A DNA stretch of 64,000 nt. Origin: CAZVLQ01 sp964628185 (lineage in GTDB: Bacteria > Pseudomonadota > Zetaproteobacteria > Mariprofundales > Mariprofundaceae). Positions 18,700-26,682 of the stretch are shown here, piece after piece (position 1 is the first letter of the stretch; each line of letters begins with the position of its first letter). The notes under the pieces are model-generated. The model was not told where the DNA came from, made no database searches, and saw only the letters and a program-made list of their open reading frames with translations. The stretch is from assembly GCA_964628185.1 (NCBI GenBank), contig CAZVLQ010000009.1, positions 1 through 64,000 on the forward strand, written 5' to 3'. Made by a program: the position numbers and the translations under genes.

Positions 18700-18795
18700 G
18701 GGATCAGGATTCAGGCATCAGGTAATCATGGGCAAAAGACTGGGTCAGAATTCTCCTTCTGCCGATGTGGTCCATGGTTCCTGAATCCTGATCCC
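18700..18795. repeat. Inverted repeat in the pstS-pstC gap
   Basis: The 16-base arm GGGATCAGGATTCAGG at 18700-18715 is perfectly complementary to 18780-18795, leaving a 64-base loop. It fills the whole intergenic space, ending five bases before the pstC ATG. It may be a small repeat or may form an mRNA structure that separates pstS expression from pstCAB, as hairpins do in other solute-binding-protein operons. Confidence 0.7.
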
Positions 18796-18799
18796 TGAT

Positions 18800-19651
18800 A
18801 TGCTGAACCTCTGGTTGCGCGGGTCTGCGTTGGCCACTTTGCTGGTCGTGGCGCTGATGCTGGGATTTCTGCTGGAGCAATCATGGCCATACTGGCGGCA
18901 ATACGGAATTGGTATGCTGTTTAGCGGCGACTGGTATCCCTATGAACGTCTGTTCGGTCTGGCTCCCGCCATCATCGGAAGCTTCTGGGCTGTACTGATT
19001 GCGCTCGCCATCGCCGTTCCCGGCGGCATCGCCGCCGCCGTCCTGAGTTCGGAGATTCTCACCGGCGCCTGGCGCGGGATTTTGCGCACCGTCATGGAAG
19101 TGCTGGCGGGTATCCCCTCGGTTGTGTACGGCCTTCTGGGACTGTGGGCGCTGCTGCCATTCCTGCAATCCAGCCTGGACCTGCTGACCGGGCACAACCT
19201 GCTGGCGGCGGGACTGCTGCTTTCCGTCATGATTCTTCCGACCATTATGGTCATGACCCAGGACGCCCTGCATGAAGTACCGGAAACGCAACGGGATGCC
19301 GCCCTGAACCTTGGCCTGGACTGGGACAAGCGCCTGTGGCGCATCCTGCTGCCGCAGGCGTGGCCGGGCATACGTTCGGGCGTCCTGCTGGCGCTGGGCC
19401 GGGCGCTGGGTGAAACCATGGCGGTAATGCTGGTGGTTGGTTCGATGGACCGTATTCCCGATCCGTGGTACAACCTGCTGACGCCGGCGCAAACGCTGAC
19501 CTCCCGTATCGGACGGGAAATCGGCGAGGCGGCATTCGGCTCTATGCATTTTTCAGCCCTGATGGCCTGTGGGCTGAGCCTGGCAGCGGCGACGGTAACG
19601 GTGAGTCTGCTTGCCCACATGAAAAAATGGAAAAATGGGGTCAGGTTTTGA
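18800..19651 (+). CDS. pstC: Phosphate ABC transporter, permease PstC
   Basis: PstC is one of two inner-membrane permease subunits. The 283-residue protein has about six membrane helices, an FGLAPAIIGSFW segment and AGIPSVVYGLLGLWALLP at about residue 106. The cytoplasmic coupling loop (ALNLGLDWDKRLWRILLPQAWPGI) is at about residue 167, and GRALGETMAVMLVVG follows. All are family landmarks. The last five codons (NGVRF) are contributed by the first copy of a palindromic repeat, so the natural C-terminus has probably been altered. The start ATG lies just behind an inverted repeat and lacks a strong Shine-Dalgarno. Confidence 0.93.
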   Translation: MLNLWLRGSALATLLVVALMLGFLLEQSWPYWRQYGIGMLFSGDWYPYERLFGLAPAIIGSFWAVLIALAIAVPGGIAAAVLSSEILTGAWRGILRTVMEVLAGIPSVVYGLLGLWALLPFLQSSLDLLTGHNLLAAGLLLSVMILPTIMVMTQDALHEVPETQRDAALNLGLDWDKRLWRILLPQAWPGIRSGVLLALGRALGETMAVMLVVGSMDRIPDPWYNLLTPAQTLTSRIGREIGEAAFGSMHFSALMACGLSLAAATVTVSLLAHMKKWKNGVRF

Positions 19652-19741
19652 AAAATGGGGTCAGGTCTTGCATGGCGCACCGCCCGATTCTTTTTTCTGA
19701 TTTGTGCGCCATGCAAGACCTGACCCCATGACCCCATTTTT
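19631..19741. repeat. REP/MITE-like palindromic element bridging pstC and pstA
   Basis: Two tandem 20-base copies (19631-19650 and 19651-19670, one mismatch) begin AAAAATGGGGTCAGG. The second copy continues into a 26-base arm (19655-19680) perfectly complementary to 19704-19729 across a 23-base loop. A further inverted GACCCCATTTTT follows at 19730-19741. The transcript would form a very stable hairpin. From memory, GGGGTCAGGTCTTGCA-type sequences flank REP-associated or IS200-like tyrosine transposase genes in beta- and gammaproteobacteria; this recollection was not checked. Confidence 0.85.
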
Positions 19742-20588
19742 CGTAACAAACGCGGGCATACGCAACCGCATGGCGAAATCCGCCACCCTTCTACTGGCCC
19801 TGCCCGCACTGCTACTGCCCGTCGCCTGCCTGCTTTTCATTTTCTTTAAAGGTGTGCCGGCCTTAAGCTGGGCCATGCTGGCCGGGCCTGCCGGCGGTGG
19901 GGATTTCGGCGCTGTTTCCGTGCTGTGGCCACAGATTTCCGGCTCCCTGTTGCTGATGCTCGGCGCCTGTCTGTTTGCCGCGCCGGTGGCGCTGGGCGTG
20001 GCGATGTTCCATACCCTGCGCGCCACAAAACGTCAGCGAAACATCCTGCTGGGACTGTTGCATCTGTTGCAGGGCGTGCCTCCCATCGTTTATGGCCTTT
20101 GCGGCCTGATCGTGCTGGTGCACCTGCTGCACTGGGGTATCTGCCTGCTCACCGGCATGGCGATTCTTGCCGTGATCGTGTTACCCATACTGACGCTAAA
20201 CACCGTGCATGCCCTGGATCGCATTCCATCCGAAAGAACTGAAGCCGCCCGCTCCCTGGGTATGACGGATGGCCGGCTTTTCCACCGGGTATGGCTGCCC
20301 GCCGTCTGGCCTTCCCTGTTGACCGGTCTGCTGCTGAGCATGGCGCGGGCGCTGTCTGAAACCGCGCCGATCCTGTTCACGGCCACGGTATTTTCCGGCG
20401 TCAGCTGGCCTGATTCGCTGTTTTCTCCGGTCACCAGCCTGCAAACGCATATTTTTTACCTGGCACAGGAAGGCGCCAATGCGCATGCGGTGGACATCGC
20501 CTGGGCCTCTGCTGTCATTCTGGTGGGTCTGGTGACAGCATTCAGCCTGGGCGCATCGGCGCTGCGCGGAGTGAAGGTGGCGACATGA
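19728..20588 (+). CDS. pstA: Phosphate ABC transporter, permease PstA
   Basis: This is the second permease subunit of the phosphate importer, about 286 residues with six membrane helices. Landmarks are GVPPIVYGLCGL at about residue 115, the coupling loop RTEAARSLGMTDGRLFHRVWLP at about 168, and ARALSETAPILFTA at about 205. Starts at GTG 19704, ATG 19728 and ATG 19770 are in frame. The first two lie inside the palindromic element, so the element may supply the start codon and first residues (MTPFF). None has a visible Shine-Dalgarno. The stop overlaps pstB as ATGA. Confidence 0.92.
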   Translation: MTPFFVTNAGIRNRMAKSATLLLALPALLLPVACLLFIFFKGVPALSWAMLAGPAGGGDFGAVSVLWPQISGSLLLMLGACLFAAPVALGVAMFHTLRATKRQRNILLGLLHLLQGVPPIVYGLCGLIVLVHLLHWGICLLTGMAILAVIVLPILTLNTVHALDRIPSERTEAARSLGMTDGRLFHRVWLPAVWPSLLTGLLLSMARALSETAPILFTATVFSGVSWPDSLFSPVTSLQTHIFYLAQEGANAHAVDIAWASAVILVGLVTAFSLGASALRGVKVAT

Positions 20589-21409
20589 AATCAGGGGCAA
20601 AACGAACTATCAGGTCGACAGACGGACCCGTCCATGAGGTCATGGACCGTGCGGGGCACGCAAGCCTGCGTGTTTCCGGGCTGAGCCACGCCCTGGGTGG
20701 AAGGCTTGTGTTGCGCGATATCTCCTTCAGTCTTGCCGCGCCCGGGATGAATATTCTGATCGGTCCCTCCGGTGCGGGCAAAAGTACCTTGCTTCGCTGT
20801 CTGAATCAGTTGCATAACAGCTGGCTGGGCGAGATACATATCATGGGGCGCGATGCACGCCGGTGGCCGGGCGGGGCGGATGAACTGCGCCGCCAGGTGG
20901 GACTCATCGGCCAGAAACCCGCCGTTTTTCCATGCTCAATTCAAAAGAACGTGATATTCGGCCTGCCGCGCGGGACGCGCAGGCGCCCGCCGGCCGGTCT
21001 TGTTGAACGGGCACTCAAACATGCCGCCTTGTGGGATGAAGTGCGGGACCGTCTGCTTGAATCCGCCGAAACCCTGTCCATCGGTCAGCAACAGCGACTT
21101 TGTCTCGCCCGGGCGCTGGCCCTTTCTCCGTCCATGCTGCTGCTGGATGAGCCGACCTCGTCGCTTGATCCACGCTCGAAACAACTGATTGAGACATCTC
21201 TTCTGAGGCTGGCGGAATCCATGTCCCTGCTGTGTGTAACGCACGATATTGAGCAGGCAAAACGCCTCGGCGGCCAGGTGATTTTCATGTGTGATGGCCG
21301 CATCATTGAAACGGGTGCTGCGGAAAATTTCTTTACCGGCCCGGCAAGAGTGGAAAGCCGGGAGTTTCTGCACTGGTCGGTATGTGACTGCGGCCCGCAA
21401 ACCTCATAA
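20585..21409 (+). CDS. pstB: Phosphate ABC transporter, ATP-binding protein
   Basis: PstB is the ATPase that drives PstCA. The 274-residue protein has Walker A GPSGAGKST at about residue 60, the Q-loop GLIGQKP (family: MVFQKP), Walker B LLLLDEPTSSLDP at about 180, and the switch His in CVTHDI. The ABC signature reads LSIGQQQRL rather than LSGGQQQRL; the Ile replacing Gly is unusual, though the following QQQR is normal for PstB. About 25 extra residues precede the first strand. It overlaps pstA by ATGA and ends the operon, facing an AbrB-type gene. Confidence 0.9.
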   Translation: MKSGAKRTIRSTDGPVHEVMDRAGHASLRVSGLSHALGGRLVLRDISFSLAAPGMNILIGPSGAGKSTLLRCLNQLHNSWLGEIHIMGRDARRWPGGADELRRQVGLIGQKPAVFPCSIQKNVIFGLPRGTRRRPPAGLVERALKHAALWDEVRDRLLESAETLSIGQQQRLCLARALALSPSMLLLDEPTSSLDPRSKQLIETSLLRLAESMSLLCVTHDIEQAKRLGGQVIFMCDGRIIETGAAENFFTGPARVESREFLHWSVCDCGPQTS

Positions 21410-21425
21410 ACGTTGAACAATCGTT

Positions 21426-21677
21426 TCATTTGAGCGCTTCGCGCAATTCGTCGAGAAAGCTTTTACCCGCTTTTTTGATCGAGACCGGTTTTCTTTTCCT
21501 GCCGGTGATTTCCGCTCTCCCGGCTGACGCATCTTCCCCGAGAGGCTGAATGATCAGCATTTCTCCATCGGTTGTGATCTCCAGTTCCGTATCCCGGTCA
21601 ATGCCAAGCAGGTCCAGAATGGGCCGGTCAATAATCAGGCCAAGACTGTTTCCTATGGGGGTAAGTCTTTTAATCAT
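21426..21677 (-). CDS. AbrB/MazE-type DNA-binding domain protein
   Basis: This 83-residue protein has an N-terminal swapped-hairpin AbrB/MazE domain (MIKRLTPIGNSLGLIIDRPIL...IDRDTELEIT) and a basic tail (GRKRKPVSIKKAGKSF). The start ATG 21677 follows AGGAGG at a good distance; the frame is open to 21734 but that extension is not needed. MazE-like proteins are usually antitoxins, yet no toxin gene flanks it. Upstream is a hydrolase reading the same way and downstream is the convergent pstB. It could be a stand-alone regulator or an orphan antitoxin. Confidence 0.8.
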   Translation of the reverse strand: MIKRLTPIGNSLGLIIDRPILDLLGIDRDTELEITTDGEMLIIQPLGEDASAGRAEITGRKRKPVSIKKAGKSFLDELREALK

Positions 21678-21730
21678 GTCTTCCTCCTGATTCAATCTAT
21701 TAACAACGTTATAACCAAAATATAACCTTG

Positions 21731-22363
21731 TCAAATTTTTTCGACTGAGGAAAAAGTATCAGCCAGCAACGCCCGAATCATCTGCTCTCTGTGGGTAGCA
21801 AAGAAGTGCCCGGCGCCCCTGACGGCATGTAAATGCGCATTGGGCAAAATCTTCACGGCGGCAGCCACGGCAACATATGGAACAATCTCATCCGCCGTGC
21901 CCGATATGACTGTAAGGGGCCGCCTTTCACCATTCATGAATGAGAAATCCCAATGGTTTACGGCGGGCGCCACGGCAAACATCCGTTCAACGCACCGGTT
22001 CTTTCGCGCTGCCCGCAAACCGGCGTAGCAACCGAAGGAAAAACCTGCCAGCCATAATGGCGCATGCGGATGCCGGTCATGCAGCCAGTCCAGTGCCGCG
22101 CCGGCATCGTCCGCCTCACCCGCACCTTCATCCCAGACGCCGTCGCTTTGTTCCACGCCCCGAAAGTTGAAACGCAATACCGCGCAGCTCAGGTCTTCGA
22201 ATGCACGCGCCATCCAGTAAACGACCTTGTTGCGCATGTTGCCGCCATATTGCGGGTGGGGATGGCAGATAACAACGGCGGCTCGTTCACTTTCAACCGG
22301 ATGATACAATGCCTGAAGCCTGCCGGCCGGCCCTGGTACGAATATCCTCTGATACTGTATCAA
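21731..22363 (-). CDS. Alpha/beta hydrolase, dienelactone-hydrolase-like
   Basis: This 210-residue protein is a single alpha/beta-hydrolase domain. HPHPQYGGNMRNKVV at about residue 34 is the oxyanion-side motif of a common proteobacterial subfamily. The nucleophile elbow is GFSFGC at about residue 105, the acid lies in ISGTADEIVP at about 154, and the histidine in GAGHFFATHRE at about 183. Substrate is unknown; relatives act on small esters. The start codon region runs into the remnant of a mobile repeat that lies upstream. Confidence 0.85.
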   Translation of the reverse strand: MIQYQRIFVPGPAGRLQALYHPVESERAAVVICHPHPQYGGNMRNKVVYWMARAFEDLSCAVLRFNFRGVEQSDGVWDEGAGEADDAGAALDWLHDRHPHAPLWLAGFSFGCYAGLRAARKNRCVERMFAVAPAVNHWDFSFMNGERRPLTVISGTADEIVPYVAVAAAVKILPNAHLHAVRGAGHFFATHREQMIRALLADTFSSVEKI

Positions 22364-22386
22364 ACCCTGAAGCTCATGGCGTAACC

Positions 22387-22480
22387 CTAACCCGCATATT
22401 GCACGAAGGATTCGGAATTCAGGCTTGTGATGGCAAAGCAGACCGGTCGTTTGGACGCGGGAGCATAGCTGTAGCTATGG
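22387..22480. repeat. Partial copy (one end) of the TTGCA-type mobile repeat
   Basis: CTAA at 22387-22390 is followed by CCCGCATATTGCACGAAGG (22391-22409). That 19-base stretch is repeated exactly at 31823-31841 and closely matches the ends of the complete element at 32351-32601. The small palindrome CATAGCTGTAGCTATG at 22464-22479 lies exactly as far from the terminus as the related CATAGC/GCTATG palindrome does in the complete element. No opposite terminus was found. The rest of the gap up to dapB (to 22620) holds no gene I can support. Confidence 0.7.
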
Positions 22481-22620
22481 TTCAAGGCCAAACGGCCGGG
22501 ATGCAAAACCGGAGTGGGCAATCCAGGGCTCAGGGGTCAGATTGCCTGGTTCATTTGTGTCTTCCGTCATCCGTCCCCTGTCTTCCGTCTTCTGAAATAT
22601 GGCAGCCGCATGCGTGGCTA

Positions 22621-23424
22621 TCAGCCGCGCAAGCCGAGCACGTCATCCATTGCGTACCAGCCGGCCTGCTGTTGCATCAGCCAGTGCGCGGCGCGCAGGG
22701 CGCCTCTGGCAAAGACCATACGATCCGTCGCGACATGACCAATCTCAATGCGTTCTTCATCGGAAACGAACATGGCTTTGTGCTCTCCCACGATCTGGCC
22801 CGCACGCACCACGGAAAACCCGATACTGCCTGACTCGCGCTCGCCGGTAATGCCTTCACGGGAGAAAATGGACGCCTTTTCAAAATCAACTCCCCGTCCG
22901 CAGGCTATTGACCGCCCCATGGCCAGGGCCGTGCCGGAAGGCGCGTCGACCTTGTATCTGTGATGGGCTTCAAGGACTTCGGCGTCATATTCCGGACCCA
23001 GCACGTGCGCGGCCTGCCTGATCAGTTGCAAGGCCAGATTAACGCCCACGGAAAAATTGGCGGCCATGACCACCGGACACGCATGCAACGTATGTTTCAG
23101 CGCCTGCAACTGTTCAGCCGAATGTCCGGTTGTACCGATCACCATGCGCATTTTTTGATCAGCCGCAAACCGGGCATGGGCAAGACATGCCTCCGGCGTG
23201 GTAAAGTCAATCAGAACATCCGCCCCGGGACATGTTGAAATATCATCCGTCAGGATCACGCCCAGTGCGCCGATGCCGGCGGCCTTGCCTGCGTCACCGC
23301 CCACGAAGCCTGAACCCGACCGCTCGCTTGCACCGGCAAGTTCCGCCTCCGGAAATTCCGCAACCGCCCGAACCAGCATGCGACCCATGCGACCGGATGC
23401 ACCCGTGACAATAACCTTCATCAT
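22621..23424 (-). CDS. dapB: 4-hydroxy-tetrahydrodipicolinate reductase
   Basis: DapB reduces the dipicolinate precursor in lysine and meso-diaminopimelate synthesis, which also feeds peptidoglycan. The 267-residue protein starts KVIVTGASGRMGRMLV (dinucleotide-binding), has IDFTTPEACLAH at about residue 71 and IGTTGHSAEQL at about 96. The catalytic signature VLEAHHRYKVDAPSGTAL is at about residue 150. The start overlaps the dnaJ stop as ATGA, placing dapB at the end of the heat-shock operon, an order known from other proteobacteria. Confidence 0.96.
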   Translation of the reverse strand: MMKVIVTGASGRMGRMLVRAVAEFPEAELAGASERSGSGFVGGDAGKAAGIGALGVILTDDISTCPGADVLIDFTTPEACLAHARFAADQKMRMVIGTTGHSAEQLQALKHTLHACPVVMAANFSVGVNLALQLIRQAAHVLGPEYDAEVLEAHHRYKVDAPSGTALAMGRSIACGRGVDFEKASIFSREGITGERESGSIGFSVVRAGQIVGEHKAMFVSDEERIEIGHVATDRMVFARGALRAAHWLMQQQAGWYAMDDVLGLRG

Positions 23425-24569
23425 TTGATCTCCCCGGCCAGATCGTCCCAGAAATCCTTCACCTTGCCAAGAAAACTTGAGCGTTCGGGATAAACATCAT
23501 CACCGGCGGCTTCGGCAAATTCCCGCAACAATTCCTCCTGTTTTCTGGTCAGCCTGCGCGGCACGGCGACATGCACGCGCACATAGAGGTCCCCGGTCTG
23601 ATTGGCCCGGATATCGGGTACGCCTTTTCCCCGCAGACGAAACACCTTGCCACCTTCGGTTCCCGCCGGAATCCTGATCTTCACCCGCCCGTTCAGCGTG
23701 GGCGCCTCAACTTCCGCGCCAAGCGCCGCCTGCGGAAAGGTGATCGGCATATCGCAATACAGATCAGCCCCGTCGCGTTCAAAAATCGGATGCTTTTTCA
23801 GGCGAACGACAATATACAGATCACCGGCCGGAGCCCCCTGCATGCCGGCCTCGCCCTCGCCACCGACCCGAACCTGGGCGCCGTCATACACACCGCCGGG
23901 TATGCGCACCTTTAACTTTTTTGTGACGTGAACCCGCCCTGAGCCGGCACATTTCACACAAGGCGATGCAATACGCTTGCCCTGACCCTGGCACTCCGGG
24001 CAGGTGCGGCGCACGGCGAAAAATCCCTGCTGCATCTGAACCTGTCCATGCCCGCCACAGGTGCGGCAGGGTGTCGGGTGGGTGCCGGGACGAGCGCCGC
24101 TGCCATGACAGACAGGGCATGTCGCATTCCTGGGAATTTCAAGTTCAACCTCACGACCCGCGGCCGCGTCTTCAAGGCTCATCTCCAGCTGATAGCGCAG
24201 ATCGGCGCCCTGACCGCTCCGGGCCCTGCCACCGCTAAAGCCGAAAATGTCCCCAAAAATGTCGCCGAATACATCACCGAAATCACGGAAGGCCTGCGAC
24301 TCCTGGAAACCACCGCGAGCCCAGAAATCCTGCATCTGATCATCCACGCCGGCATGACCGTACTGGTCGTAACGGGTGCGCTTGTCAGCATCGGAGAGCA
24401 CTTCGTAGGCCTCGGTCACCTCGCGGAATTTTTCCGCGGCATCGGCATCATCCCTGTTTCTGTCCGGATGATATTTCATGGCCAGTTTGCGATAGGCACG
24501 CTTGATCGTATTGACATCCGCGTTCCGGTCCAGGCCGAGGATTTCATAATAATCGCGTTTGGTCGGCAC
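23421..24569 (-). CDS. dnaJ: Chaperone DnaJ
   Basis: DnaJ is the Hsp40 partner that delivers substrates to DnaK and stimulates its ATPase. The 382-residue protein is a full type I DnaJ: J-domain (residues 1-70) with the HPD tripeptide in MKYHPDRN, a Gly/Phe-rich linker (FSGGRARSGQGAD), and four CxxCxGxG zinc modules from about 147 to 210 (CPVCHGSG, CRTCGGHG, CPECQGQG, CVKCAGSG). Substrate-binding C-terminal domains run to the end. It lies 70 bases downstream of dnaK in the same operon. Confidence 0.97.
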   Translation of the reverse strand: MPTKRDYYEILGLDRNADVNTIKRAYRKLAMKYHPDRNRDDADAAEKFREVTEAYEVLSDADKRTRYDQYGHAGVDDQMQDFWARGGFQESQAFRDFGDVFGDIFGDIFGFSGGRARSGQGADLRYQLEMSLEDAAAGREVELEIPRNATCPVCHGSGARPGTHPTPCRTCGGHGQVQMQQGFFAVRRTCPECQGQGKRIASPCVKCAGSGRVHVTKKLKVRIPGGVYDGAQVRVGGEGEAGMQGAPAGDLYIVVRLKKHPIFERDGADLYCDMPITFPQAALGAEVEAPTLNGRVKIRIPAGTEGGKVFRLRGKGVPDIRANQTGDLYVRVHVAVPRRLTRKQEELLREFAEAAGDDVYPERSSFLGKVKDFWDDLAGEIK

Positions 24570-24639
24570 CTAGGCTCCCTGAATCAATGGTAAGGCATGG
24601 CCTGCACGGGGGTATAAAGGGCGGGCCAGGGCCCAATCC

Positions 24640-26562
24640 TCACTTTTTATTGTCATCCACGACTTCGGCGTCCACGACTTCGGCGTCCTGCGGGCCGGAC
24701 TTATCCTTCTCCGTTTCAGCTTCGCCGGCGGCGGCGCCCCCGGATGCATCCTCCTGCATCTGTTTGTAGATCTCCTCGCCGAGTTTCTGGGAGGTCTGGG
24801 CGAGCTTTTCCCCGGCCTGCTTGATGGCATCCACGTCATCGCCCTCAAGGGCCTTCTTCAATTCAGCCAGCGCATCCTCAATGGATTTACGGGTTGCCTC
24901 ATCCACCTTGTCGCCATGCTCCTTGAGCGCCTTTTCGGTGGAATAGACCAGCGCATCGGCACGGTTGCGCTCCTCGATGGCCTCTTTCTGCCGCTTGTCT
25001 TCCTCGGCATGCGCCTCGGCGTCCTGCTTCATGCGCTCGATTTCCTCATCTGACAGGCCGGAACCGGACTCGATGCGGATCGAAGCTTCCTTGCTCGTCC
25101 CCTTGTCCCTGGCGTGCACATGGATAATGCCGTTTGCGTCGATATCGAACGTCACCTCAATCTGCGGCACGCCTCTGGGAGCGGGCGCGATGCCTTCAAG
25201 ATTGAATACGCCCAGAAGCTTGTTGTGGGTGAAAATGTCCCGCTCGCCCTGGGCCACCTTGATCGTTACCGCCGTCTGGTTATCAGCGGCCGTGGTATAG
25301 ATCTGGCTCTTCTTGGTTGGAATGGTGGTGTTCTTTTCGATGATTCTGTTGAACAGACCGCCCTCAACCTCGATACCCAGTGACAGCGGCGTCACATCCA
25401 GCAACAGCACATCGGTGACATCACCGGCCAGTACCGCGCCCTGAATCGCCGCCCCGACCGCGACGACCTCATCGGGATTCACGCCCTTGTGAGGTTCGCG
25501 GCCAAAAAACCCGGCCACCTTCTTCTGCACCAGTGGCATACGGGTCTGACCGCCGACAAGGACAACCTCATGAATGTCCGAAGCCTTGACGCCGGCATCT
25601 TTCAGCGCCTGCCTGCATGGCGAGATGGAACGGTCCACCAGATCAGACACCATGCTCTCGAATTTGGCCCGTGTCAGCTTGATCAGCAGATGCTTGGGGC
25701 CTGATGCATCCGCCGTAATAAAGGGCAGGTTTACTTCGGTCTGGGCACCTGAAGAAAGCTCGATCTTGGCCTTTTCCGCCGCTTCCTTCAGGCGCTGCAG
25801 GGCCAGCTTGTCCGACGTCAGATCAATCCCGTGCTCTTTTTTAAATTCATCCGCCAGATACTGGATGATGCGCTGATCAAAATCCTCACCGCCCAGGAAG
25901 GTGTCGCCGTTGGTGGCCTTTACCTCGAACACGCCATCGCCGATTTCCAGGATGGAGATATCAAATGTACCGCCGCCCAGATCGTAAACGGCAATCAGGT
26001 GGTTCTCTTCGGTTTTGTCCAGGCCGTAGGCCAGCGCCGCCGCCGTGGGCTCATTGATGATACGCCGCACGTTCAGGCCAGCGATGGCACCGGCGTCCTT
26101 GGTCGCCTGACGCTGTGAATCATTGAAATAGGCGGGCACGGTAATTACCGCGTCAGTCACCTTCTCGCCCAGATAATCCTCGGCGCTCTGCTTCATTTTC
26201 TGCAATACAATGGCGGAAATTTCCTGCGGGCTCATTTTCTTGCCGTCGCATTCCACCCATGCGTCACCATTATCCGCCACCACGACGGGATAGGAAACCA
26301 GCTCCCTGTGGTGTCTGGCCTCTTTTGAATCCACCTTGCGTCCGATCAGACGCTTGACGGCATAAAAGGTTTTGTCGGGATTAGTCACCATCTGCCGCTT
26401 GGCGGGCGCGCCCACCAGTCGCTCCTCACCGTTCGTAAAGGCCACCACCGAAGGCGTTGTGTTGTCGCCTTCGCTATTGGGAATCACCTTGGGGGAATCG
26501 CCTTCCATTACGGCCACGCACGAGTTTGTCGTGCCAAGATCAATACCGATTATTTTTGCCAT
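24640..26562 (-). CDS. dnaK: Chaperone DnaK (Hsp70)
   Basis: This is a 640-residue Hsp70 chaperone. The N-terminal ATPase domain opens with IIGIDLGTTNSCVAVMEG and contains IAVYDLGGGTFDISIL and VLVGGQTRMP. The linker DVLLLDVTPLSLGIEVEGG and the peptide-binding domain follow, then a helical lid. The acidic C-terminal tail carries the repeated DAEVVDAEVVDD, encoded by a 15-base tandem duplication at 24657-24686, and ends in NKK rather than the usual EEVKDKK-like end. ATG is preceded by GGAG. The 120-base gap to grpE may hold a secondary promoter, but no clear -35/-10 pair was seen. Confidence 0.98.
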   Translation of the reverse strand: MAKIIGIDLGTTNSCVAVMEGDSPKVIPNSEGDNTTPSVVAFTNGEERLVGAPAKRQMVTNPDKTFYAVKRLIGRKVDSKEARHHRELVSYPVVVADNGDAWVECDGKKMSPQEISAIVLQKMKQSAEDYLGEKVTDAVITVPAYFNDSQRQATKDAGAIAGLNVRRIINEPTAAALAYGLDKTEENHLIAVYDLGGGTFDISILEIGDGVFEVKATNGDTFLGGEDFDQRIIQYLADEFKKEHGIDLTSDKLALQRLKEAAEKAKIELSSGAQTEVNLPFITADASGPKHLLIKLTRAKFESMVSDLVDRSISPCRQALKDAGVKASDIHEVVLVGGQTRMPLVQKKVAGFFGREPHKGVNPDEVVAVGAAIQGAVLAGDVTDVLLLDVTPLSLGIEVEGGLFNRIIEKNTTIPTKKSQIYTTAADNQTAVTIKVAQGERDIFTHNKLLGVFNLEGIAPAPRGVPQIEVTFDIDANGIIHVHARDKGTSKEASIRIESGSGLSDEEIERMKQDAEAHAEEDKRQKEAIEERNRADALVYSTEKALKEHGDKVDEATRKSIEDALAELKKALEGDDVDAIKQAGEKLAQTSQKLGEEIYKQMQEDASGGAAAGEAETEKDKSGPQDAEVVDAEVVDDNKK

Positions 26563-26682
26563 TTTGTTATCTCCATTCCTGACTTTCGCACGGTCTGCCT
26601 GTGCGTGCCTGCATGCAGACAGGCAGGACAGCGTCGCTTGCTTGTGTTCTTTTCACGTTAGTGGGGCTGCCGGAAAGTAATT

